Source: Bacteroidota bacterium (GTDB lineage: Bacteria; Bacteroidota; Bacteroidia; B-17B0; Aurantibacillaceae). From it: a stretch of DNA of 50,260 nucleotides. Made by a program: the position numbers and the translations under genes. The notes under the pieces were generated by a model that worked only from the letters and a program-made list of their open reading frames with translations, had not been told where the DNA came from and made no database searches. The DNA lies in NCBI GenBank assembly GCA_018267475.1, contig JAFDYI010000031.1, forward strand, positions 1-50,260, written 5' to 3'. This document shows positions 1 through 8,406 of the stretch, piece by piece. Every line of letters starts with the position of its first letter. Position 1 is the first letter of the stretch.

Positions 1-12
1 TCGCTTCTTTGC

Positions 13-35
13 ATACTTTCTTTTAAAGAAAGTAT
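13..35. repeat. Perfect 11-bp-arm palindrome
   Basis: ATACTTTCTTT and its exact reverse complement AAAGAAAGTAT are separated by one base. A run of A follows on the right. It lies outside any gene and could form a hairpin at the end of a transcript entering from the left edge, or be part of a dispersed intergenic repeat together with the hairpin at 44-79. Confidence 0.7.
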
Positions 36-43
36 AAAAAAAA

Positions 44-79
44 GAAACTTAGCGCTTCAGCAAGCTCAGCGCAAGTTTC
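44..79. repeat. Imperfect inverted repeat with GAAACTT / AAGTTTC ends
   Basis: GAAACTT(A)GCGC at 44-55 pairs with GCGCAAGTTTC at 69-79, leaving one bulged A. The intervening bases hold a further small AGC/GCT pairing. It sits immediately after the palindrome at 13-35, so the two look like one composite REP-like intergenic element. That reading is an inference; copies elsewhere in the genome would be needed to prove it. Confidence 0.5.
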
Positions 80-103
80 AAAGAAATCAATTTAAAGCAA
101 ACA

Positions 104-129
104 AAAAAGGGGCTTAAAAGCCCCTTTTT
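104..129 (-). terminator. Intrinsic terminator of the Cys-rich peptide gene
   Basis: GGGGCTT (109-115) pairs exactly with AAGCCCC (118-124) around a two-base loop, flanked by A5 on one side and T5 on the other, so it could work in both directions. Read on the minus strand it starts 11 bases after the stop codon of the cysteine-rich gene. Confidence 0.85.
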
Positions 130-139
130 GCTCATAAAA

Positions 140-277
140 CTACTTCTTGCAAGTACAGCCACAGGTGCAAGAGGCGCCGGGACAGTTACCGCCACAAGAA
201 CAAACGCTGCTGCATGAGCAGTTGTTGCAAGTGCAAGCTTGGCTTACACAAGTGCTTTTTTTGTTGATGGATTTCAT
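140..277 (-). CDS. Small 12-cysteine metallothionein-like peptide
   Basis: This 45-residue reading frame has ATG at 277 and TAG at 140. Twelve cysteines (residues 10, 15, 17, 20, 22, 26, 28, 32, 37, 39, 41, 43) make up over a quarter of the protein, mostly as CxC and CxxC pairs. The rest is Ser, Thr, Gly, Asn and Lys, with no His, acidic or aromatic residues. That composition is typical of metallothioneins, so a role in binding soft metals (Cu, Zn, Cd) in the cytoplasm is inferred; no family match could be tested. There is no signal peptide. The gene has its own -7 box at 326-333 and a strong terminator at 104-129. The upstream same-strand neighbour is an AraC regulator with a CxxC domain. 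The alternative, a RiPP precursor, is less likely because no modifying enzyme is nearby. Confidence 0.75.
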   Translation of the reverse strand: MKSINKKSTCVSQACTCNNCSCSSVCSCGGNCPGASCTCGCTCKK

Positions 278-325
278 GTTTTTTTGTGTTTTTTAAAGGT
301 GAAACAATAGATGCTTTTTACACTA

Positions 326-333
326 CAAAGGTA
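326..333 (-). promoter_or_regulatory. -7 box (TACCTTTG) for the Cys-rich peptide gene
   Basis: Minus-strand TACCTTTG matches TAnnTTTG exactly, 48 bases ahead of the ATG. Directly upstream of it on the minus strand is the near-palindrome GGCTA-C-TAGCC (335-345), a plausible operator. The -33 element is weak (TTGC at 351-348). Confidence 0.6.
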
Positions 334-334
334 C

Positions 335-345
335 GGCTACTAGCC
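335..345. promoter_or_regulatory. Candidate operator palindrome GGCTA-C-TAGCC
   Basis: Five-base arms pair perfectly around one central C. The site abuts the -7 box of the Cys-rich peptide gene, where a regulator could block or activate transcription. The neighbouring AraC-type protein is the obvious candidate, but this is an inference from position only. Confidence 0.4.
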
Positions 346-397
346 TAGCAAGGGCGGTACATCATTTAGGCTTCTTTGTATATAATTTTTGGAAATA

Positions 398-955
398 TTA
401 TCGTCCTTTTTGGCGCTGCTCGCCTATATCTTTAAAATGCGAAGGACTCAGTCCGGTTATTTTTTTAAATTGAGCCGATAGGTGTTGGCTGCTGCTGTAC
501 CCTAGTTGAAATGCAATTTCAGAAAGGCTTTGTTGCCGATACACCAACGACTCTTTTACCTTTTCTATCCGTTGGTTAATAAAGTGTTTTTCAATAGTGA
601 TACCCTCTATCGACGAAAATAAATCGCTTAAATAACTGTACTCGTAAGGTATTTTTTCGGTAATAAAAGCCGATAGTTTTTTCTTCCTTTCATTAGGAGT
701 ATCTAAATATTCTAAAATGCGGTTTTTCACTTTTTCAACTACAGCTCCTACTCGGGTTTCAACCAAGTCAAAGCCTTGCTGAACTATATTTTTTTGTAGT
801 TCGCTTAGTTGTTCTTTAGTAAGGGGGTCTTTTAATAATACCTCTCCTAAACGCACCGATTGGTAAGGTATGTTTAGCTTGTGTAATGTTTGCTGCACCG
901 AGCTTATGCAACGCGGGCAAACCATGTTTTTTATCAATAAGTGTTTTGCAGGCAT
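398..955 (-). CDS. AraC-type regulator with N-terminal CxxC (HMA-like) domain
   Basis: At 185 residues this is a short AraC/XylS-type protein. Residues 1-65 resemble a heavy-metal-associated fold with a CxxC pair (Cys13, Cys16). About residues 110-178 hold the two-helix-turn-helix DNA-binding domain, ending in the typical 'SSSQHLSAQFKKITGLSPSHF' region. Short regulators of this kind are common in Bacteroidota, often near metal-resistance genes, and many appear to lack one of the two cysteines. It begins 29 bases after paaB on the same strand, so read-through from paaAB is possible. The gene that follows it encodes the 12-Cys peptide. Sensing of a thiophilic metal and control of that peptide are inferred, not shown. 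Confidence 0.8.
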   Translation of the reverse strand: MPAKHLLIKNMVCPRCISSVQQTLHKLNIPYQSVRLGEVLLKDPLTKEQLSELQKNIVQQGFDLVETRVGAVVEKVKNRILEYLDTPNERKKKLSAFITEKIPYEYSYLSDLFSSIEGITIEKHFINQRIEKVKESLVYRQQSLSEIAFQLGYSSSQHLSAQFKKITGLSPSHFKDIGEQRQKGR

Positions 956-984
956 CTAAAAAGGTTTGTGCAAATACCTTATTT

Positions 985-1275
985 TTAGATATATTTAATA
1001 CCCTCCGGAATTTGGTAAAAAGTGGGGTGGCGATACACTTTATCATTAGCCGGTTCAAAGAAAGGGCCTATATCCTCAGGGCTGCTGGCTACAATGGCTG
1101 CGGCTGGCACTACCCATAAAGCAGAACCCTCGCCCCTGCGTGTATATAAATCGCGGGCATTTCCTAAAGCCATCTCTTTATCAAAAGCATGCAAGCTGCC
1201 GCAATGAACAAAAGGTTGACCTGATTTTTTTTGTACAAACACTTCCCACAATGGGCCTTGATTATCTGTTGCCAT
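985..1275 (-). CDS. paaB: 1,2-phenylacetyl-CoA epoxidase subunit PaaB
   Basis: The 96-residue product matches the PaaB family in length and signatures: WEVFVQ near the start, then the 'HCGSLHAFDKEMAL' region and a stretch around 'ARDLYTRRGEG'. PaaB is the small structural subunit of the oxygen-dependent multicomponent epoxidase (PaaABCE) that acts on phenylacetyl-CoA, and it bridges PaaA-PaaC units. It lies 51 bases downstream of paaA. The genes normally next in the operon, paaC, paaD and paaE, are not here; a regulator gene follows instead. Confidence 0.9.
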   Translation of the reverse strand: MATDNQGPLWEVFVQKKSGQPFVHCGSLHAFDKEMALGNARDLYTRRGEGSALWVVPAAAIVASSPEDIGPFFEPANDKVYRHPTFYQIPEGIKYI

Positions 1276-1326
1276 GTTTTTTTAGTATTTTAAGTTGTTT
1301 TTTATAATTCTAATGATTTAAAAAAA

Positions 1327-2268
1327 TTACGCTGCTACGGCTTCTTTTTTCTTTTTAGCATAAGCTGCCGCTGCTGCCCTCACCCATTCTCCATTTTTAT
1401 GTGCTTGGTTACGAGCGTCTAAACGTTCTTTGTTACACGGGCCGTTCCCTTTTATCACATTGTAAAACTCGCTCCAATCGGGCTCCGTAAAATCATAGCC
1501 TTTTTTTGCTTCGTTCCACTTTAAATTTTTATCCGGAATGGTTAGTCCTAAGTATTCGGCTTGCTCTACGGTTCTGTCCACAAATTTTTGTCGCAACTCG
1601 TCGTTTGTTTCGCGTTTAATGCGCCATTTGATGGCTTGCTCGCTATTAGGCGAGTCTTTATCGGGCGGGCCAAACATCATCATAGTAGGAAACCACCAAC
1701 GGTTTAGCGCGTCTTGCGCCATCTCTTTTTGCTCGGCAGTACCAAACGAAAGGCGACACATAATTTCATATCCTTGGCGTTGATGAAAGCTTTCTTCTTT
1801 GCAAATGCGTACCATAGCGCGGCTATACGGACCATAAGAGGTGCGTTGCAGCATTACCTGATTCATAATAGCGGCTCCATCAACCAACCAACCAATAGCA
1901 CCTATATCGGCCCAGGTAAGTGTAGGGTAATTAAAAATAGAAGAGTATTTTGCTTTGCCAGTATGCAGAGCGTCTAACAGTTCATCACGACTGGTACCTA
2001 AGGTTTCTGCGGCAGTGTATAAATACAAGCCGTGCCCGCCCTCATCTTGCACTTTGGCAAGAAGCACCATTTTGGCACGCAGGCTTGGGGCGCGAGTTAT
2101 CCAGTTTCCTTCGGGCAGCATACCTACTATTTCGCTGTGGGCGTGTTGCGATATTTGGCGTATAAGATGTTTGCGATAGTTTTCGGGCATCCAATCTTTA
2201 GGTTCAATAAAATCGTTTTGCTCTAAACGAGCATCAAATTTTTTTTCTAATTCGGGTGTATTACTCAT
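1327..2268 (-). CDS. paaA: 1,2-phenylacetyl-CoA epoxidase catalytic subunit PaaA
   Basis: This 313-residue protein has normal PaaA length. It carries the ferritin-like di-iron pattern: Glu46, Glu76-x-x-His79 (in QDEGGHG) and Glu159-x-x-His162 (in KEESFHQ). PaaA epoxidises the aromatic ring of phenylacetyl-CoA using electrons from the reductase PaaE. The C-terminus is a Lys/Ala-rich tail. Start ATG at 2268 follows a good -7 box. PaaA normally needs PaaC for folding, and PaaC is not encoded in this window, so the missing subunits must be elsewhere or the pair is an orphan. Confidence 0.93.
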   Translation of the reverse strand: MSNTPELEKKFDARLEQNDFIEPKDWMPENYRKHLIRQISQHAHSEIVGMLPEGNWITRAPSLRAKMVLLAKVQDEGGHGLYLYTAAETLGTSRDELLDALHTGKAKYSSIFNYPTLTWADIGAIGWLVDGAAIMNQVMLQRTSYGPYSRAMVRICKEESFHQRQGYEIMCRLSFGTAEQKEMAQDALNRWWFPTMMMFGPPDKDSPNSEQAIKWRIKRETNDELRQKFVDRTVEQAEYLGLTIPDKNLKWNEAKKGYDFTEPDWSEFYNVIKGNGPCNKERLDARNQAHKNGEWVRAAAAAYAKKKKEAVAA

Positions 2269-2292
2269 AGAAAAGTTGTTTTTGTATCCCTA

Positions 2293-2300
2293 CAAAGGTA
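2293..2300 (-). promoter_or_regulatory. -7 box (TACCTTTG) for paaAB
   Basis: Exact TAnnTTTG on the minus strand, 24 bases ahead of the paaA ATG. No clear TTTG -33 element is seen at the expected distance. Confidence 0.55.
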
Positions 2301-2403
2301 CTATTTTTTTATGCTTTAAAAAAGATTTTTTTGTCTTTATTTTACAAGAACATGAGCCTAATCATAACAAACAGCCACTTTGTTTAAAAATAGGCGGCAT
2401 AAA

Positions 2404-3708
2404 ATGTGTTTACACAGGTATTTAATGCCATATTTGCGTATGAATTTATTACCCTATTTTTTTCTAAATAAAGAAAAAATAAGACAACCTAAATACCTTG
2501 TTTTTATCTTTATACTGCTTGTTGCCTTTTCTGTAAGCTCTTATTTTATTGGTAAAGGCGTAGCCTTGTATGCTGATTTTACTGTTTTTTGGCAGGCCGG
2601 AAAAAATTTTAGCGAAGGGCTTTCTTTGTACAGTCGTGTGGGTGGGGCAGAACGCTACATATACCCCCCTTTTGCAGCCATGTGTTTTCAATCTTTTTCG
2701 TGGCTTAGCTTGCAGCAGGCAGCTACTGTATTTTGTTTTTTTAATCATTTGTGTTGGATACTTATTATATACTACACAAAACAAATACTGATACTGGTTG
2801 GTTTTGCAGCAGAACAAAGCCGTGCGTTTTTATTCATTGCTTTTATATTGTCGTTTCGGTATTTTTTGTATCACATCAGTTTTATGCAGATGAATGAGCT
2901 GGTGCTGCTGCTTAGTCTTTTGGGTTGTTACTATCATTTAATTAATAAAAACAACCAGGCTATATTGGTATTAGTAGTGGCTACTTTTATTAAAATTATT
3001 CCTATTTTTATTTTGCTTTGGGTGTTGCGCAAATGCAAGGTAAGAAAATACCTTCTATCCATATTCGTAGCCTCTTTTTGTGTGTTAGTGCCTCTTGCTG
3101 TTCGGGGTATTGCGCAAGGCTCTATGGATATAAGCGAGTATTACACTACTTTTTTAGAGCCTTTTAAACAAGGGCGAGTAGAGCCTAACATGCACAATTA
3201 TGCCTTAAATGCCGCTTTGTACAAAATTTTTTCTTATACCGAAGATGGAGCTAAGCACGGCTACATCATAAGCCTGTTGTCGCCAAAAACTATTGATATT
3301 ATTTATAAAACAATTGCTTTGTTTTTACTTGCCGGCTTTTTTTGGATACTTAATCCTTTTAAAAAAGAATCGAACTATCAATACGCTTACCATATTAGTT
3401 TTATTTTGATGATGACGCATCTGATTTCCGGTATTACCTGGGAATACCATTTGGTATCTTTATTTTTTGTGCTTAGCGTAGTAGCCTCTGATTATTTAAA
3501 CGCTCAAAAAACGCAAAAGAAATACTACTACCTGTTGGGGGCTTTTCTTTTATTTAACTCTCTTATAGGCAGCGATACCGTTGGTTTTTACCTCTTTTAC
3601 AAAAGCTGCGGTTACAGTTTTTTAACTTGGCAACTGCTTGTTTTGGCCGGATATATGCTGTATAAAAGTGTAAAAAAACAAAAAACAGAGCATGAAAATT
3701 TTAGTTAG
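2404..3708 (+). CDS. GT87 (DUF2029)-like polytopic membrane glycosyltransferase
   Basis: This is a highly hydrophobic protein of about 434 residues with some ten predicted membrane spans. After the first span comes an extracytoplasmic motif, 'YADFTVFWQAGKNFSEG' followed by 'YIYPPFAAM', typical of the GT-C fold GT87/DUF2029 family, which transfers mannose or similar sugars from polyprenyl-phosphate donors. The Asp of 'ADF' is the likely catalytic residue. Substrate is unknown. The open frame reaches back to a TTG at 2380; ATG codons at 2404, 2425 and 2440 are all possible starts, and 2404 was chosen arbitrarily as the first ATG. Its last codons overlap the acetyltransferase remnant. Confidence 0.72.
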   Translation: MCLHRYLMPYLRMNLLPYFFLNKEKIRQPKYLVFIFILLVAFSVSSYFIGKGVALYADFTVFWQAGKNFSEGLSLYSRVGGAERYIYPPFAAMCFQSFSWLSLQQAATVFCFFNHLCWILIIYYTKQILILVGFAAEQSRAFLFIAFILSFRYFLYHISFMQMNELVLLLSLLGCYYHLINKNNQAILVLVVATFIKIIPIFILLWVLRKCKVRKYLLSIFVASFCVLVPLAVRGIAQGSMDISEYYTTFLEPFKQGRVEPNMHNYALNAALYKIFSYTEDGAKHGYIISLLSPKTIDIIYKTIALFLLAGFFWILNPFKKESNYQYAYHISFILMMTHLISGITWEYHLVSLFFVLSVVASDYLNAQKTQKKYYYLLGAFLLFNSLIGSDTVGFYLFYKSCGYSFLTWQLLVLAGYMLYKSVKKQKTEHENFS

Positions 3709-3796
3709 AAACGTAGAAATTGGAGATTATAAACCTATAACCGACTTATCAAACCAATTAGGTTATCAGTATGGTAATAAAATAATCAAGCAATAA
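3692..3796 (+). pseudogene. Truncated GNAT acetyltransferase N-terminus
   Basis: A 34-residue frame starts at ATG 3692, inside the end of the GT87-like gene, and stops at 3796. It begins 'MKILVRNVEIGDYKPI' and continues 'TDLSNQLGYQ', which is the usual first strand and helix of a GNAT N-acetyltransferase. A full GNAT is about 140-160 residues, and none of the acetyl-CoA-binding part follows because dnaE ends four bases later. It is therefore most likely a decayed gene remnant. Confidence 0.65.
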
Positions 3797-3799
3797 AAA

Positions 3800-6700
3800 T
3801 TATTTTAGCTCGTACTCTATGTTAGGAAAATGGTTTAACGCTAATATAAGTTCGTCGGTAATAGCTACCTTTTTAGTTTTGGAATACATTTTTACCGATA
3901 CGCTATTGGTTCTGTCTTCCACAAAAAACTCAATAAGGCAAGAACCCGGGTAGCCCCCTATAAGGCTTTCTATATTTTCTATAAAGGCGGGGCTTACATC
4001 AAAAACACTCATCTTTAATTGTAAGCACGTGAAAGCCGTTTCTTTTTTTTCGGGTAGTAATTCTATCTGTTGTATTTTAGGCTCATATTCACCGGGTTTA
4101 TTATACTTATCTACAATACGAATTTTCATAAACAGATGCATGCCTTCTATCATATAGCTTCTATACTCTAAATAGTTTTTACCAAACAGCGTAAACTCAT
4201 AAGAATCCATGTAATCTTCTAAAGAAAAAGAGCCATACGGGTTGCCGTTTTTCGCTGTTTTATGTTGCACCTTTGATACAATGCCGGCTACCGTTAATTC
4301 TTTATTCATCATAGTCGCGTTTATTTCTTTAAACTCGGAGAGCGAATTTTTTACAAAACGCTGTATCACCATTTTATACTGATCCAAAGGGTGCCCCGAT
4401 ATATAAAAGCCTACTACTTCCTTTTCTTTTAATAATTGTTCTAATTGCCCCCAAGGCTCTACTTTAGGTAAAACAGGTTCGTTTATAGACACATCGCTTT
4501 CTTCACCAAACAAAGAGGCTTGGTTGCTCTCTACGCCATTATTAAATATCTTTCCGTATTTTATTAGTTTATCAGTAAGGGTTTGCCCGTCTTTATCGGG
4601 CACAAAAAACATAGAGCGTGTCATTCCTTCAAACGAATCAAAAGCACCCGCCATAGAAAGAGCTTCTATACTTTTTTTATTAATGGCTTTGGTATCTAAC
4701 CGGCGCGCTAAATCAAACACACTGTTGTAGCCTTTATTTTCATTCCGATCTGTGATAATACCCGCTACCACATTGCTACCCACGCCTTTTATAGCTTCTA
4801 AGCCAAAACGTATATCGCCTTGGGCGTTTACCGAAAAGCTTCCTATACTTTCGTTTATATCAGGGCCTAGCACCTTTATATTCATTCGTTTACATTCGTC
4901 CATAAAAAAGGTAACACTATCTATATTCCCCATATTGTGTGTAAGGGTAGAGGCCATAAACTCGCTGGGGTAATGGGCTTTTAAATAGGCTGTTTGAAAG
5001 GCTAAATAAGCATAGCAGGTAGAGTGTGATTTATTGAAAGCATAGCTGGCAAAGGCCTCCCAGTCTGTCCACACTTTTTCACATGTTTTAGCATCGTAAC
5101 CATTTGCCGCACAGCCTTCAATAAATTTGTTTTTCATTTTATCCAGCACCTCTTTTTGTTTTTTTCCCATAGCCTTTCGCAGCACGTCGGCATCGCCTTT
5201 ACTAAATCCGGCTAATTTTTGCGAAAGCCTCATTACTTGTTCTTGATATACCGTAATACCATAGGTTTCTTCCAAAAACTCGTCCATGCCGTCTAAGTCA
5301 TAAACGATGGCTTCTTTTCCGTTTTTCCTATTGATGTAATTAGGAATGTAAGCCAAGGGCCCCGGACGATATAAAGCATTCATAGCAATAAGGTCGGTAA
5401 ACGAGTCGGGTTTTAAATCTTTCAAATGCTTTTGCATACCGGGACTTTCAAACTGAAAGATGCCGTTTGTTTCTCCTCGCTGAAAAAGAGCTAGGGTTTT
5501 TTCATCTTCTAAAGAGATGGCATCCATATCCAACTCTATTTGATACCTTGCTTTTACGTGGGCGGCAGCATCTTTTATAACACTAAGAGTGCGTAAGCCT
5601 AAAAAGTCCATTTTTAAAAGGCCTGCATTTTCGGCTACCGAGTTGTCAAACTGGGTAACTAGCATGTTGCTGTCTTTAGCTTTCGTAATGGGCACAAACT
5701 TGCTCATTTCATCGGGGGTAATGATGATGCCGCAGGCGTGAGTGCCCGTATTGCGTACGCAACCTTCTAAATCATAAGCCTGTTTTAAAACTTCTGATTG
5801 CGCACTTTTTTCTTCTGCTATTTTTCTAAAATAGCGCGCTTGTTCCACTATCTCTCGCCGGTCTTTTATTTCTTCTAAGTATTTTTTATCTATCTCTCCT
5901 GGGGCTAACAAAGCCTTTAAAGAGGAGGCGGGATTGTCGGGGTAGGATTTTGCTAGCAGCCCCGCATCAGATAAAGGGAGGTTGAGCACGCGGGCGGTAT
6001 CGCGTATAGCCGATTTACCCCCTAAGGTACCATACGTAATAATTTGCGCTACCTGGTTGTTTCCATATTTGTTAATCACATAATCAATCACTTTTGCGCG
6101 CCCTATATCATCAAAATCAATATCAATATCGGGCATGGATATACGGTCTGGGTTTAAAAAACGTTCAAAAAGCAAATCGTATTTTATAGGATCTATATTA
6201 GTAATGCCTAAGCAATAAGCCACGGCTGAACCCGCAGCGCTTCCTCGTCCGGGTCCTACGCTTACCCCCATTTCGCGTGCAGCGGTAGTAAAATCTTGTA
6301 CAATTAAAAAGTATCCGGGGAACCCCATTTTCTGCATCACGCTCAGCTCAAAGTCTAAACGATCTTGTATTTCTGTAGTTAGGTTAGGGTATCGTTTTTC
6401 GGCTCCCTTGTAGGTAAGGTATTTAAGATATGCGTTTTCTCCGCGCATGCCTTTTCCCTCATCATTAGGATCTTCGTCGCGCTTATCTTTAAAATCTTCC
6501 GGTATTTGAAATTTAGGAAGCAACACATCGCGCCCCAACTTAAAGGATTCAATTTTATCTACAATAAGGTTGGTGTTTTCTAAAGCTTGTGGTATGTGCG
6601 CAAATATCTGCTGCATCTCTGCCGGAGATTTAAAATAGAATTCATCGTTAGGAAACCCGTAACGATAGCCTCTGCCCCGCCCTATAGGAGTTTCTTTTAA

Positions 6701-8170
6701 CGTTCCGTCTTTAATGCAAAGCAGTACATCGTGCGCGGCGGCATTTTTTTTATCGGGGTAATAGTTGCTGTTGGCGGCAAAATAAGGAACCTCATATTTT
6801 TTGGAAAAGCGCAATAAGGTTTCGTTTACTACTTTTTCTTCAGGAAGAAAATGATTGTTTAGCTCTACATAAAAATCCTCGCCAAAATGTTCTTTCCACC
6901 AAACAAAAGCCTCTTCCGCCTGAGTTTCGCCCGTATTTAAAATTAAATGAGGGATTTCGCCGGTTAAAGAGCCCGTTGTAGCTATTAAACCTTCTTTGTG
7001 TTGCAACAACACCTCTTTATCTACACGGGGCACGTAATAAAAGCCGTCGGTAAAGCCAATAGAACTTAGTTTGGATAGATTTTGGTATCCTGTTTTATTT
7101 TTAGCTAAAAAAACTTGTGTAAAACCGTTATCTTGTTTGGTTTTATCTAAATGGTTTTTGCACACATAAAGCTCGCAGCCAATAATTGCTTTTAATTCTT
7201 GTTTTTTTGGTTCTTGTTTTTCTCCTTTTTCAACGGCTACGTTGTGTTCTTTTATAGCTTTATTTTTTTTATCGATGCTTTGCCAAAATAAAAAAGCGCC
7301 GTACATATTACCATGATCGGTAATGGCTAAAGCCGGCATGTTGTTGGCAATAGCACGTTTAACTAAATCGTCTATATCGCTTACCGCTTGCAGCACCGAA
7401 AACTGTGTGTGGTTGTGCAGATGAGAAAAAGGAATTGAAGCCGCTGGCGTGGTTGCTTGAGCTACTGCATCTGGTATGGCATTATCTTTATTTTTCTGTT
7501 CTTTTAGCTTTGTTTCGTGGGCAAGAAGATGAGATAAATCAGGGGCTGCATAATTTAGTTTTTGAAGTTCGACAAGTGGTAACTCGGTTACCCTTAAAAC
7601 ATTTCTTTTTAGCAATTCAAAAAATGCTTTTGAGGTAGCTTCTACATCAAAAGCGGCATTATGGGCTTCGGCAAATTGGGTATTAAATAATTTTTGATAC
7701 AACTCGCTCAGGGTAGGCCATTTATATTTGCCGCCTCTGCCACCGGGTAAGGCACAAAAATCGGTAACGGCATCGTTTTTAGTGTCTATTACTGCTTTTT
7801 TATCAAGATAATTAGGAACCCCTAAGCGGTAAAGTTCTGCCCCAACAATACTTAAATCAAATGATATATTGTGTCCGCACAAATACGGAGCTTGTTTTAC
7901 CACTTCAGCAAATTCATTAAGAACATCTGACAGCTCTTTACCCTCGGCTGTGGCGCGCTCGGTAGTGATGCCATGCACCTGTGCCGCATTAAACGGAATA
8001 GTAAAGCCATCGGGTTTTACTATCATGCTATTAGAAGATATTAAGCTGCCATAAACATCGTGCAATTGCCATGCTATTTGCACCACGCGAGGCCAGTTGT
8101 CGCTATCGCTTATGGGGGCGTTGTAATTGCGGGGCAAGCCGGTAGTTTCGGTATCAAAAATTAAAAACAT
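3800..8170 (-). CDS. dnaE: DNA polymerase III alpha subunit with fused 3'-5' exonuclease
   Basis: This 1456-residue replicative polymerase is longer than the roughly 1160 residues of the E. coli protein. Residues 1-190 form a DEDD exonuclease (FDTETTGL at 5-12) usually supplied by separate DnaQ. A PHP domain starts near residue 248 (HLHNHTQFSVL). The polymerase palm has the PDIDIDFDD aspartates near residue 680. QASLF near residue 1214 fits a sliding-clamp-binding motif, followed by an OB-fold region. The fused layout is known in Flavobacteria and relatives, so it is a lineage feature and not a new fusion. The gene is monocistronic, with weak -7-like sequences about 40-60 bases upstream. Confidence 0.95.
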   Translation of the reverse strand: MFLIFDTETTGLPRNYNAPISDSDNWPRVVQIAWQLHDVYGSLISSNSMIVKPDGFTIPFNAAQVHGITTERATAEGKELSDVLNEFAEVVKQAPYLCGHNISFDLSIVGAELYRLGVPNYLDKKAVIDTKNDAVTDFCALPGGRGGKYKWPTLSELYQKLFNTQFAEAHNAAFDVEATSKAFFELLKRNVLRVTELPLVELQKLNYAAPDLSHLLAHETKLKEQKNKDNAIPDAVAQATTPAASIPFSHLHNHTQFSVLQAVSDIDDLVKRAIANNMPALAITDHGNMYGAFLFWQSIDKKNKAIKEHNVAVEKGEKQEPKKQELKAIIGCELYVCKNHLDKTKQDNGFTQVFLAKNKTGYQNLSKLSSIGFTDGFYYVPRVDKEVLLQHKEGLIATTGSLTGEIPHLILNTGETQAEEAFVWWKEHFGEDFYVELNNHFLPEEKVVNETLLRFSKKYEVPYFAANSNYYPDKKNAAAHDVLLCIKDGTLKETPIGRGRGYRYGFPNDEFYFKSPAEMQQIFAHIPQALENTNLIVDKIESFKLGRDVLLPKFQIPEDFKDKRDEDPNDEGKGMRGENAYLKYLTYKGAEKRYPNLTTEIQDRLDFELSVMQKMGFPGYFLIVQDFTTAAREMGVSVGPGRGSAAGSAVAYCLGITNIDPIKYDLLFERFLNPDRISMPDIDIDFDDIGRAKVIDYVINKYGNNQVAQIITYGTLGGKSAIRDTARVLNLPLSDAGLLAKSYPDNPASSLKALLAPGEIDKKYLEEIKDRREIVEQARYFRKIAEEKSAQSEVLKQAYDLEGCVRNTGTHACGIIITPDEMSKFVPITKAKDSNMLVTQFDNSVAENAGLLKMDFLGLRTLSVIKDAAAHVKARYQIELDMDAISLEDEKTLALFQRGETNGIFQFESPGMQKHLKDLKPDSFTDLIAMNALYRPGPLAYIPNYINRKNGKEAIVYDLDGMDEFLEETYGITVYQEQVMRLSQKLAGFSKGDADVLRKAMGKKQKEVLDKMKNKFIEGCAANGYDAKTCEKVWTDWEAFASYAFNKSHSTCYAYLAFQTAYLKAHYPSEFMASTLTHNMGNIDSVTFFMDECKRMNIKVLGPDINESIGSFSVNAQGDIRFGLEAIKGVGSNVVAGIITDRNENKGYNSVFDLARRLDTKAINKKSIEALSMAGAFDSFEGMTRSMFFVPDKDGQTLTDKLIKYGKIFNNGVESNQASLFGEESDVSINEPVLPKVEPWGQLEQLLKEKEVVGFYISGHPLDQYKMVIQRFVKNSLSEFKEINATMMNKELTVAGIVSKVQHKTAKNGNPYGSFSLEDYMDSYEFTLFGKNYLEYRSYMIEGMHLFMKIRIVDKYNKPGEYEPKIQQIELLPEKKETAFTCLQLKMSVFDVSPAFIENIESLIGGYPGSCLIEFFVEDRTNSVSVKMYSKTKKVAITDELILALNHFPNIEYELK

Positions 8171-8362
8171 ATTGATGGCATAGTTTGTTTAAAAAATAGG
8201 TGTTGCGTGGTGTAAAGGTACAACAACAAAGGCACGCTTAATAGGCTGTTCATAAATTATAAAAGCTTGATTTATAGCGTCCTTATTTTTATGAACAAGG
8301 CCCCCTCGTCTCCTTTTTCTACTCTTTCAAAAAAGGGCTGCATTATCTCTCCTATATTTACT

Positions 8363-8370
8363 TACCTTTG
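8363..8370 (+). promoter_or_regulatory. -7 box (TACCTTTG) for the sulfotransferase-nuclease pair
   Basis: Exact TAnnTTTG, 36 bases ahead of the ATG at 8407. No good -33 TTTG is present. Confidence 0.5.
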
Positions 8371-8406
8371 CTTTTCCAACCATGCTTTTTATGGACTGTT
8401 TAATAT

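Noticed and set aside
140-277. RiPP (thiopeptide-like) precursor
   Set aside because: The Cys/Ser/Thr-rich core could suggest it, but there is no leader-like acidic N-terminus and no cyclase, dehydratase or radical SAM maturase nearby; metallothionein-like is a better fit.
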